Assembly (NCBI GenBank): GCA_025451845.1
Contig: JANWJS010000031.1
Span: 1-64,000, forward strand
Length of the DNA stretch: 64,000 bases
From: Steroidobacteraceae bacterium
GTDB lineage: Bacteria; Pseudomonadota; Gammaproteobacteria; Steroidobacterales; Steroidobacteraceae
Direction: 5' to 3'
Part shown: piece after piece, positions 26,567 through 34,154 of the stretch
Layout: every line of letters starts with the position of its first letter
How positions within the stretch are numbered: the first letter of the stretch is position 1
Notes under the pieces: model-generated
The model's database searches: none
What the model was told of the DNA's origin: nothing
What the model saw: the letters and a program-made list of their open reading frames with translations, nothing else
Made by a program: the position numbers and the translations under genes

Positions 26567-27901
26567 TCAGGACCCGCAGAGCGGACCCGCATCCGTCGTG
26601 AACGTACCGTTGCTCGAGTACCAGCCGTTGACGCCGAGCGACTGTCCGCCGAAGAACCAGGAGAAGAACGTGAGCTCCTGAAGCTGATACGTAAATCCGT
26701 TCTTCATGGTGACGGGCGTCATCGCGGTTCCCGTGAGCGGGTCGCCCGTCTCGAGGTTCTCCTGGCATCCGCCCACTTGACCGATATGTCCCCACGGCGG
26801 CACTTCGTTGTCGCCGTAAGGATCATTCACCAGCTCACTCATCTCGTGTGCCAGCACCGCGGTGTTCTCGATTCCGGGCGGGAACAACCCGCTCACGTCG
26901 ATCTCAGCCACGGCATAAGTCTGGGACGGCGTCGGCTCACCGGCGAAGGAGTGGTAGCCGAGGATGCAGCAGCTATTGAGGTCGGTGACGGGAGAAGCAA
27001 TATTGGTGTTGTAGAGGAAGAACACCGGTATGGTGTCGGCACCTATCCCCTGCTGTGCGAGCTGCGGCAGCAGTGTGCCGTTGATGTACGAGTCGAACCA
27101 GTTGATGTCGAGGAACTGCACGGTCCCGCAGGTCCCGAAGAGATTCGGGGAATTCGCATTGCCCGGGACGTCGGCCGCCAGGCCTTCGTTGGCCGGCACG
27201 TCCAGCGCGACTGGGCTGATGATGCGCACGGGGCTGAACAGCACGTGATAATTATCGGGGTCCTGGCCCAGCGCCTGGTAGAACTGCGCACGCTGGACGG
27301 CGTCGATGTACTGGGTGTTACCCATGAAGACGCCGCCGAAATTGAAGGGCGCGTTCTGGAAGATCGGCGACTGCTCGATGAGCTTCGAGGGAACGTTGTT
27401 CGGTGCCGTGAGGCAGGTGCTTTGTGGCACACCGGAGTTCTGCGTCGCATCACCGGGAGCCGTGCTGAAGATGCCCGCGCTCGAAACGCCGGTGGCGACC
27501 GTATGCGTGGTGATGATCATCGGGACGATGACCACCGGAATCCGGCTGGCCCGCTTGCTGAAGAACGGGTTCGTGCCGACGATCGCGCCGACGTGATCCA
27601 AGCCGTCGCGGGCCGCATTGTGCACATGAAAGACCCAGAGCGGCAGGCCCCCATCCCCGCGATCATGATCCCGCGCGTCGACACGCGGCGCCGGCCCATA
27701 CGAGGTGAGGCTCATCTGCTGGCTACGCAACGACAGCTGTTGTGCTCCCTCGCCATTGATGAGAGCCGCTCCGTTGACCACCGTGACTGTTACATTCCTG
27801 TCTCTCGCCGGGCCCGGCGGCGCGGCAGAAGCCGTCGATAACATCGCCATGGCTGCCATGCCGGACAGCAAGCAGACAGAAAGACTCCTGGTCGGTTTCA
27901 T
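26567..27901 (-). CDS. Secreted protein with a HEMSE metallopeptidase-like motif, function unknown
   Basis: 444 residues with a clear signal peptide (cleavage near STASA-APPG). I do not recognise a named family along its full length. The C-terminal third contains VLAHEMSELVNDPYGD, an HExxE/xxDP arrangement seen in some secreted putative zinc peptidases and in plant phosphate-induced (EXORDIUM-like) proteins. Paired cysteines (CTG-free SCC, GGC, PLC) suggest disulfides in the periplasm or outside. It is monocistronic: its own terminator lies downstream and a long intergenic region upstream. The context beside an S53 peptidase hints at extracellular proteolysis, but activity is unproven. Confidence 0.75.
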   Translation of the reverse strand: MKPTRSLSVCLLSGMAAMAMLSTASAAPPGPARDRNVTVTVVNGAALINGEGAQQLSLRSQQMSLTSYGPAPRVDARDHDRGDGGLPLWVFHVHNAARDGLDHVGAIVGTNPFFSKRASRIPVVIVPMIITTHTVATGVSSAGIFSTAPGDATQNSGVPQSTCLTAPNNVPSKLIEQSPIFQNAPFNFGGVFMGNTQYIDAVQRAQFYQALGQDPDNYHVLFSPVRIISPVALDVPANEGLAADVPGNANSPNLFGTCGTVQFLDINWFDSYINGTLLPQLAQQGIGADTIPVFFLYNTNIASPVTDLNSCCILGYHSFAGEPTPSQTYAVAEIDVSGLFPPGIENTAVLAHEMSELVNDPYGDNEVPPWGHIGQVGGCQENLETGDPLTGTAMTPVTMKNGFTYQLQELTFFSWFFGGQSLGVNGWYSSNGTFTTDAGPLCGS

Positions 27902-27920
27902 GTCGTATCCCCTGATGCGT

Positions 27921-27955
27921 TTGTTAGGTTGGTAGGCCGCGTTATTGTTAGGTTG
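27921..27955. repeat. Two identical 11-bp direct repeats
   Basis: TTGTTAGGTTG occurs at 27921-27931 and again at 27945-27955, 24 bp apart start to start, in the leader or promoter zone 20-54 bp upstream of the secreted HEMSE-protein start (27901, minus strand). The spacing is just over two helical turns. It may be a tandem operator or chance duplication. Confidence 0.5.
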
Positions 27956-28391
27956 CGCGGCCCGACCCTTCTACCCGGATCGCTTCCGCGGCAACGCTAT
28001 GGAATAAGTATAGCGCTTCCGCTTCAGCCAGAGTAAGCCTCCCCCGCGCTGGCGCTCGAGTCCTTGGCCGCGCTCAGGCCCGGTTTACGCTGGCGTTGCA
28101 TCGCCGTTACGCGCGCGTGAAGATGCGCCTTCGCATGAACCTGGACCGTCCCGCCGGGAACGCACTAATCTTCGTTTGCGGGGCCTGGTACACCGAGCCG
28201 CCTGGGCGAGCTGGCGCGGTCTCAGCTCTCGTACTTCTGCACGGATTTCACATAATGAGGAACCGCCCCGGCCTCGAACCCGGGGCGGGTCCCGAAACCT
28301 CGGGGCGGAGAATGCGCCAACCGGCTCGAGGGCAGCAGCGCCGGCCGTGCCGCTGCGCACGCTCGCATGATGTTGGTCTTCGTGATCGCTC

Positions 28392-28397
28392 TATAAT
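28392..28397 (+). promoter_or_regulatory. Perfect -10 hexamer 7 nt before the DUF1345 start
   Basis: TATAAT matches the sigma-70 -10 consensus exactly. Transcription would begin at about 28404-28405, which is the A of the DUF1345 ATG, so the message would be leaderless. No good -35 is present (GATGTT at 17 bp). Confidence 0.45.
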
Positions 28398-28404
28398 CCG
28401 CCGC

Positions 28405-29055
28405 ATGCTCCCGATCAAGCTACTGCACCGGCACCCGCGGGTCTGGATCGCTCTCGCCGGCGGCTTTGTTGTTTTCTTCCTGCTGCCGGCGCGCCTGTCA
28501 TTCATCAGCCGCATGCTGATCGGCTGGGACTGCGGCGTCACGCTCTTCCTGGCGCTGATCTACACGTGGATGCGGCGCTTCACGCCGCGGCAGATCTGCT
28601 CCCGCTACATCGAGGAGGATCCGTCGGGACCCGTCATCCTGGTAACGGTCACCGTGGCGGCGCTCCTGAGCCTGCTCGCGATCGTCGAACCGCTCGCCAT
28701 GCTGCGGCACCTCGAACATTCCCAACGGGCCTGGAGCTTCGCGCTCGCGGCTCTCACCCTGGTCGATTCGTGGCTGCTGGTGCCCACCATGTTTACCATG
28801 CACTACGCCGACATGTTCTACAGCGCCCCGCCGCAGGAGCGCCCTCTTCTCTTTCCCAAGACGGAAATGCCGGGCTTCTGGGATTTCGCGTACTTCTCCT
28901 TCACCATCGCCGCGGCCTGCCAGACCGCCGATGTCTCGACCACGGAGGCCGCCATCCGCCGGGTCGTCATCCTGCACGAGGTCATTTCCTTCGCGTTCAA
29001 CGTGGCTATACTGGGGTTTGCGATCAACATCACCGCCGGACTCATTTCCGGCTAG
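28405..29055 (+). CDS. DUF1345 family integral membrane protein
   Basis: 216 residues with about five transmembrane helices. The block MPGFWDFAYFSFTIAAACQTADV and the ending SFAFNVAILGFAINITAGL are the DUF1345 signature. Function is unknown. ATG 28405 fits family N-termini (short basic start then helix 1), although the -10 hexamer lies only 7 nt upstream and there is no Shine-Dalgarno. It is 30 bp before the ferritin-like multidomain gene and may share its transcript. Confidence 0.88.
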   Translation: MLPIKLLHRHPRVWIALAGGFVVFFLLPARLSFISRMLIGWDCGVTLFLALIYTWMRRFTPRQICSRYIEEDPSGPVILVTVTVAALLSLLAIVEPLAMLRHLEHSQRAWSFALAALTLVDSWLLVPTMFTMHYADMFYSAPPQERPLLFPKTEMPGFWDFAYFSFTIAAACQTADVSTTEAAIRRVVILHEVISFAFNVAILGFAINITAGLISG

Positions 29056-29085
29056 TCTCGCGCGACGCCCATCCAGGAGGACACC

Positions 29086-31053
29086 TTGGAAATCGCACGG
29101 CCCACCCGCGAAGAGCTCATTCACAGGCTGTACGAAGCCGCAGAGCTCGAGCACAACTTGATGTGCACGTATCTTTATGCGGCCTTCAGCCTCAAGGATG
29201 CCGATGACGGCCTCTTGGCGGAGGAGGCCGCGGCCACCGCGCGCTGGCGGCGGACCATCCTCGAGGTCGCCATCGAGGAGATGGGCCATCTCTGCGCGGT
29301 CTGGAACATCACCTGCGCGCTCGGCGGCGCGCCGCGCTTCGGCCGCGGCAACTTCCCGCTCGATCCCGGCTATCTCCCGGCAGGCGTGGTCGTGAAGCTC
29401 GCACCGTTCAATGAGGCGGTCCTGCAGCATTTCATCTATCTGGAGCGCCCCAAGGATTCGGCGGAGCCGGACGGCACGGGCTTCGAGCCGCCAGTGAAGT
29501 ATCGGCGCGGCTCGGCGGCGCCGAGGCTGACCCCGATGGGGATCGACTACGACACGGTGGGTGATTTCTATGCGTCCCTCGGCGAGAACATCACGCGCTT
29601 CGTCGAGCGCATCGGCGAGAAGGCCGCGTTCTGCGGCGACCCTGCGCTGCAGCTGTCCCCTGACGAGATCGACCTCAGCGGCGCAAAGCCGGTCATCTGC
29701 TCCAAGACGGCGCTGGCCGCCTTCGATGCGATCGTGCTCCAGGGTGAAGGAGCGCCGGCCGAGAGCGAAGGCTCGCATTACCAGAAGTTCTCCGCCATTC
29801 GCAGCGAGTACCGGGCGCTCAAGGAGGCGAACAGGACCTTCCAGCCTGCGTTCCCCGCCGCAGTCAATCCCGTGCTGCGCCGCCCGCCCCGCCCGGAGGG
29901 ACGGGTGTGGATCGAGAACGAGGAGGCGGCGCAGTGCGTCGATCTCGCCAATGCGACCTACGGATTGATGCTTCGCCTCATCGCCTACGCCTACGGCGTG
30001 CCGCGCCCCGCTCCGGCAAAGGCCGCTGCCGTCGATCTCGGTATCGGCCTCATGCAGGCTGTGACATTGTTGGCCGAGCGTGCCGCGCGCTTGCCTGCGG
30101 GGCCTTCCAATCCGGAATGCCATGCCGGTGTGACGTTCGTGACCTTGAGGGATGCAGCGGGATTTCCGGCGGGCGTTGCCGCGCACCGGTTCTTCATCGA
30201 GCGCCTCACGGAGCTCGCCAGGGGCGCCGCGACACTCGATTCCACAGATATACGCACCACTCGTGCGGCCAGATTGCTCAACGATCTCGCCGGGCGTTGC
30301 CACCGTGAGTTTGACGATGCGGCTTCGCTGACCCGCGGACCGACTGCGACGGCTGCAACCGCAGCCTCGACTGCCGCCGCGGCCTCGGTACCTCCCGCGC
30401 CCCAATCGGTCGCCGGCGTCGAGGAGATCGAAGGCAAAGACCTCACGCTCCTCTTCGATTCCAAGAAGTGCATCCATTCACGCTTCTGCGTCACTTGGGC
30501 GCCCAACGTATTCCTGGCCAATGTGCAGGGACCTTGGATCCATCCCGATGCCATGAACGTCGAGCGCTTGGTCGAGATCGCGCATGTCTGCCCGTCGGGC
30601 GCCATCCGCTACCGGCGCAAGGACGGAAAGACGGAGGAAGCGGCGCCGCTCGTGAACCTCATTGCGACCCGCGAGAACGGTCCGTACGCGGTGCGCGCCG
30701 ACATGCAGCTCGATGGCCAGCGTGGCGTGTTTCGGGCGACGCTCTGCCGCTGCGGCGCCTCCAAGAACAAGCCGTTCTGCGACGGCTCGCATAACGAAGT
30801 CAAGTTCGCTGCCTCCGGCGAGCCGCCTTCCGGCAAGACCGACATGCTCGCGGCGCGCGACGGCACTCTGGCCATCGATCCCGAGACCGACGGTCCGCTG
30901 CGGGTGCGCGGCAATCTCGAGATCACCTCGGGTACGGGCCGGGTGGTGACGCGCTCCACCCAGGCCCGTCTGTGCCGCTGCGGCGGCAGCGGCAACAAGC
31001 CGTTCTGCGACGGTACGCACGCTAAGATAGGTTTCCGCTCGAGCAATACGTGA
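29086..31053 (+). CDS. Multidomain iron protein: ferritin-like (VioB/DUF) + 4Fe-4S mono-cluster + two CDGSH domains
   Basis: 655 residues from TTG 29086, fixed by a perfect AGGAGG 5 nt upstream. Residues 1-230 form a ferritin-like domain of the kind found in iminophenyl-pyruvate dimer synthase, with helices carrying EAAELEHNLMCTYLYA and AIEEMGHLCAVW. A middle region (about 230-420) is less recognisable and is followed by an Ala/Thr linker. Residues about 450-520 are a divergent 4Fe-4S mono-cluster domain (KKCIHSRFC ... HVCPSGAI). Two CDGSH 2Fe-2S motifs follow: CRCGASKNKPFCDGSH (about 556-572) and CRCGGSGNKPFCDGTH (about 629-645). All cluster ligands are intact. A redox or iron-handling role is inferred; the substrate is unknown. 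Confidence 0.88.
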   Translation: MEIARPTREELIHRLYEAAELEHNLMCTYLYAAFSLKDADDGLLAEEAAATARWRRTILEVAIEEMGHLCAVWNITCALGGAPRFGRGNFPLDPGYLPAGVVVKLAPFNEAVLQHFIYLERPKDSAEPDGTGFEPPVKYRRGSAAPRLTPMGIDYDTVGDFYASLGENITRFVERIGEKAAFCGDPALQLSPDEIDLSGAKPVICSKTALAAFDAIVLQGEGAPAESEGSHYQKFSAIRSEYRALKEANRTFQPAFPAAVNPVLRRPPRPEGRVWIENEEAAQCVDLANATYGLMLRLIAYAYGVPRPAPAKAAAVDLGIGLMQAVTLLAERAARLPAGPSNPECHAGVTFVTLRDAAGFPAGVAAHRFFIERLTELARGAATLDSTDIRTTRAARLLNDLAGRCHREFDDAASLTRGPTATAATAASTAAAASVPPAPQSVAGVEEIEGKDLTLLFDSKKCIHSRFCVTWAPNVFLANVQGPWIHPDAMNVERLVEIAHVCPSGAIRYRRKDGKTEEAAPLVNLIATRENGPYAVRADMQLDGQRGVFRATLCRCGASKNKPFCDGSHNEVKFAASGEPPSGKTDMLAARDGTLAIDPETDGPLRVRGNLEITSGTGRVVTRSTQARLCRCGGSGNKPFCDGTHAKIGFRSSNT

Positions 31054-31143
31054 GCGTTGCAGTAAGAGCTCGACGAGTTGCTGGACCGGCTGTTTTGCGG
31101 CCCTGTATGGATCAAACGCTGAGTCTCGACCGTTGCGTACCGT

Positions 31144-31764
31144 ATGCGTAGCCTTATCGCGCGCTGCGTCGGCGCCCTTCTGCTCACCACCCTGCTCCCG
31201 GGCTGCAATGAGCTTGGACTCAGCGGTCATCCCGCACCCTCCAGACAGCTCCCGACCACGCAACAACTCGAGTCAATCTCTTATATGTCGCGCGCCGCAG
31301 GTCCGCAGGGGCGGCAGGTCTACGATCATCTGGAGCAGGCCAAGTCCTGCCACGACCTCGAAATTGCGATGCGCTGGAATCGGCCGCCCGACGTGAAAGG
31401 CGGTCCCTTCAACGGCAAGGTGACTTATGTTGCATCGAGTTTGCCGGCCGGTCTCGCGAAGAGTACCGAGGTCTTCGTCACCGGCGTCATCCAGGCCGGG
31501 CAATCGATGCGCTCCGGCGGCTCTGTCTGGTCGTTGCGATTGCAGGATGGCAGCGAGGTCCAGGCGGTCGAGGCGCCCGAGTACACGGCGAAGCAGGAAG
31601 AGGCCCAGCAGGCGGGCGGAAACGCCACAATGGTGCATCCTTACACGGCCGGGCGTCTCCTCTGCACCTACGGCGTATACCAGGGCAACATAGGAATGGC
31701 TCTCGACCAGCATGGCCATGTGCCGCTGGTTTCTGCTTTGTTCGCCATGGATCGTCGCAAGTAA
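31144..31764 (+). CDS. Hypothetical lipoprotein
   Basis: 206 residues. The N-terminus MRSLIARCVGALLLTTLLPGC is a lipoprotein signal with lipobox LLPGC. I do not recognise the mature domain; it contains a beta-rich region with VFVTGVIQAGQSMRSGGSVWSLRLQDGSEV and a single later Cys. It lies between the iron-protein gene (91 bp upstream) and the c-di-GMP gene, on the same strand, with no overlap. ATG 31144 has no strong Shine-Dalgarno. Confidence 0.75.
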   Translation: MRSLIARCVGALLLTTLLPGCNELGLSGHPAPSRQLPTTQQLESISYMSRAAGPQGRQVYDHLEQAKSCHDLEIAMRWNRPPDVKGGPFNGKVTYVASSLPAGLAKSTEVFVTGVIQAGQSMRSGGSVWSLRLQDGSEVQAVEAPEYTAKQEEAQQAGGNATMVHPYTAGRLLCTYGVYQGNIGMALDQHGHVPLVSALFAMDRRK

Positions 31765-31886
31765 CCGGCGCGATGGCGCCCTACGCCGACTCGCCTGCCT
31801 CAGGAGGTGACTGAGCTCACATATCCGGGCAACTTCGCATGGTATTGTATTTTTTTGCGCCACGAGACCAGCTCGGAGCAAGCGTC

Positions 31887-34154
31887 ATGGCGGAAGAAGA
31901 AAAGAGCGGCGAACCCGATCGCCGCGAACGGATCCGTGTCCTGCTGGTCGAGGACATGGAGGTCGAGGCGGAGCTAACCTCCCGTCATCTGCGAAAGCAC
32001 GGCATCGCTCACCTCGTGCAGCGCGTGGACACCGACGCGGCCATGCGCGCCGCGCTGCGGGAATTCAAACCGACCATCATCCTGTCCGATTTCAGCCTGC
32101 CGGGATTCGACGGATTGCACGCGCTCGAGATCGCGCGCGCGTGCGCGCCCGAGGTGCCGTTCATCTTCGTCTCGGGGACGATCGGCGAAGAGCGTGCGAT
32201 CGAGGCGCTGCGGCGCGGCGCCGTCGATTATGTGTTGAAGAGCAATCTCGCACGCCTGGGGCCGGCCGTGCGCCGGGCGCTGCAGGAGTCGGAGGCCCGC
32301 TCCGTGCGGCGCCGTCAGGAGCAGCAGATCAGCCGTCTCACCGGTGTGCTGCGCATGCTGAGCGGCATCAATGGCGCGGTGGTGCGCATCCGCGATCGCA
32401 CCGAGCTGTTGCTCGAGGCGTGCCGACTGAGCGTGACCGTCGGCGGCTACCCCACGGCCTTCGTCGGCCTGCACCAACCGAAGACACAGCGGCTGGAGCC
32501 AGTCGCCCATCAGGGCGCGGATCCGTTGATCGCCCACACGCTGTGCGAGCTGCTGGAAAACCGCATGGCGCAGGAAGGCCAAAGCCGCAACAGGGCCCGT
32601 GACCTCGCCGCGCCTTTCACTTGTCAGGACGCCGGCGCGACGGATACCGCCGTCATCGGCCTGCCGCTGATCGTCGACAAGACGGTCGTCGGCGTTCTCG
32701 GGGTGTGTCCGCGCGAGCATGGCGCCATCCCCGAGGAGGAGCTGGTGATGCTCCGGGAAGTGGCGGCCAACCTCTCCTTCGCGCTGCAATACTTGCGGCA
32801 GGACAGCAGAGTCCGCCTGCTCTCGTACTTCGATGTGCTCACGGGCCTCGCCAAGCGCGCCCTCTTCTGCGAGCGCCTCGGCCGGATACTGCGCGACTCC
32901 ACCGGCTTCGGCCCGCATCACGCCATCGCGGTGCTCGACATTCAAAACCTGAGTGCCATCAACGACGCATTCGGACGTCACGCGGGCGATCAGCTGCTGC
33001 AACTCCTCGCCGATCGCCTCAAGCGGCGTTTCGAGGACACGGAGCTGCTGGCGCATTTCGGCGGTGGGACCTTCGCGCTGGTCCAGCCGACAGACCGTTC
33101 CGCCGTGGCCGGCCTCGAGGCCCTCAACGAGCATCTCGATCATCTCTTCGTGGAGCCATTCTCGCTGCAAGGCAAGGACGTGCCCGTGGCAGCGCGCAGC
33201 GGCATCGCCTTGTACCCCGCGGACGGCGGCGACCCGGACACTCTGGTCAATCGCGCCGAAGCCTCGTTGCGCGGCGCCAAGGAAAGCGGCCTGCGCCGCG
33301 GGCACTACAGCGCCGAGAAGCACGCCGAGGCGCTCGCCCGGGTCGCCCTCGAAAGGAAGCTGCGCTTGGCGCTCGAGCGGCAACAGTTCGAGCTTCACTA
33401 TCAACCCAAGGTCGGCGTGAAGACGCGGCGGATCGAAGGCGTCGAGGCTCTCATCCGTTGGAATGACCCGGACTCGGGCCTGGTCTCGCCCGCCCGCTTC
33501 CTGCCGATCCTCGAGGAGAGCGGCCTGATCCTCGAAGTCGGCGACTGGGTGATAGAGCGCGCCGCGCGCGATTGCCGGCAGTGGCAGCAACAGGGCCTGC
33601 CGCCGGTGCGCATTGCGGTCAACATCTCACCCGTTCAATTGCGCCAGACCGACTTCGTCGCCCGTTTCCTCAAGCACACCCACCCCTGGGCCACGGCGAG
33701 CCGCGGGCTCGACGCGGAGATCACCGAGGGTGCCCTGGTCGGTGATTCGTCTGCCGCAATCCACAAGCTGAAGATGTTGCGGGCGGCGGGCATCAACATC
33801 GCGATCGATGATTTCGGCACGGGTTACTCCTCACTCAGCCGGCTCGCGCATCTGCCGATCGACACGCTCAAGATCGATCGCAGTTTCATCAGCGAGATGG
33901 GCGTGGACGCGCGCAGCAAGCGCCTGGTGTCGATCATCGTTTCGATCGCCCGCGCCTTCGGCCTCGTGGTGGTCGCCGAGGGCGTGGAATCCCAGGGCCA
34001 GCTCGATACCCTGTGGCAGCTCGGCTGCGACCAGTCGCAAGGCTACCTGCACAGCAAGCCGCTGCCGGCGCAGCAGTTCGTGGCGCTGCTCGAGGCCGGC
34101 CGGGGATTTCAGTCCCCGGGCGGCGAGTCGGCGGATCATGCGAAAGCGGACTAG
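31887..34154 (+). CDS. Response regulator with REC-GAF-GGDEF(degenerate)-EAL: c-di-GMP phosphodiesterase
   Basis: 755 residues. The receiver domain (about 15-135) has an acidic pair (VEDM) and phospho-acceptor Asp68 (LSDFSLPG). A GAF domain follows (about 165-305). The GGDEF domain (about 315-480) has GGGTF (about 392-396) where GGDEF is required, so cyclase activity should be lost. The EAL domain keeps its catalytic set: EALIRW, NISPVQL, the ITEG glutamate, DDFGTGYSSL, LKIDRSF, AEGVES and the QGYLHSKP glutamine. It should hydrolyse c-di-GMP under phosphorylation and ligand control. ATG 31887 follows GGAGCA by 7 nt. No kinase lies next to it. Confidence 0.93.
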   Translation: MAEEEKSGEPDRRERIRVLLVEDMEVEAELTSRHLRKHGIAHLVQRVDTDAAMRAALREFKPTIILSDFSLPGFDGLHALEIARACAPEVPFIFVSGTIGEERAIEALRRGAVDYVLKSNLARLGPAVRRALQESEARSVRRRQEQQISRLTGVLRMLSGINGAVVRIRDRTELLLEACRLSVTVGGYPTAFVGLHQPKTQRLEPVAHQGADPLIAHTLCELLENRMAQEGQSRNRARDLAAPFTCQDAGATDTAVIGLPLIVDKTVVGVLGVCPREHGAIPEEELVMLREVAANLSFALQYLRQDSRVRLLSYFDVLTGLAKRALFCERLGRILRDSTGFGPHHAIAVLDIQNLSAINDAFGRHAGDQLLQLLADRLKRRFEDTELLAHFGGGTFALVQPTDRSAVAGLEALNEHLDHLFVEPFSLQGKDVPVAARSGIALYPADGGDPDTLVNRAEASLRGAKESGLRRGHYSAEKHAEALARVALERKLRLALERQQFELHYQPKVGVKTRRIEGVEALIRWNDPDSGLVSPARFLPILEESGLILEVGDWVIERAARDCRQWQQQGLPPVRIAVNISPVQLRQTDFVARFLKHTHPWATASRGLDAEITEGALVGDSSAAIHKLKMLRAAGINIAIDDFGTGYSSLSRLAHLPIDTLKIDRSFISEMGVDARSKRLVSIIVSIARAFGLVVVAEGVESQGQLDTLWQLGCDQSQGYLHSKPLPAQQFVALLEAGRGFQSPGGESADHAKAD

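Larger units (their letters stand above)
27902..28404. other. 503-bp divergent intergenic region
   Basis: No gene is supported here. It holds two 11-bp direct repeats (27921-27955), a CGCTAT/ATAGCG stem (27995-28015) whose minus strand includes a TATACT hexamer that could be the -10 for the HEMSE gene, and a strong 9-bp GC hairpin at 28263-28288 (CCGCCCCGG / CCGGGGCGG, 8-nt loop). A perfect TATAAT lies at its right end. A small RNA is possible but not demonstrable by eye. Confidence 0.4.

Noticed and set aside
28255-28300. tRNA-like sequence (CCTCGAACCC within a strong stem)
   Set aside because: The loop is 8 nt and lacks the TTC opening on the plus strand; no acceptor, D or anticodon stem can be built on either strand.
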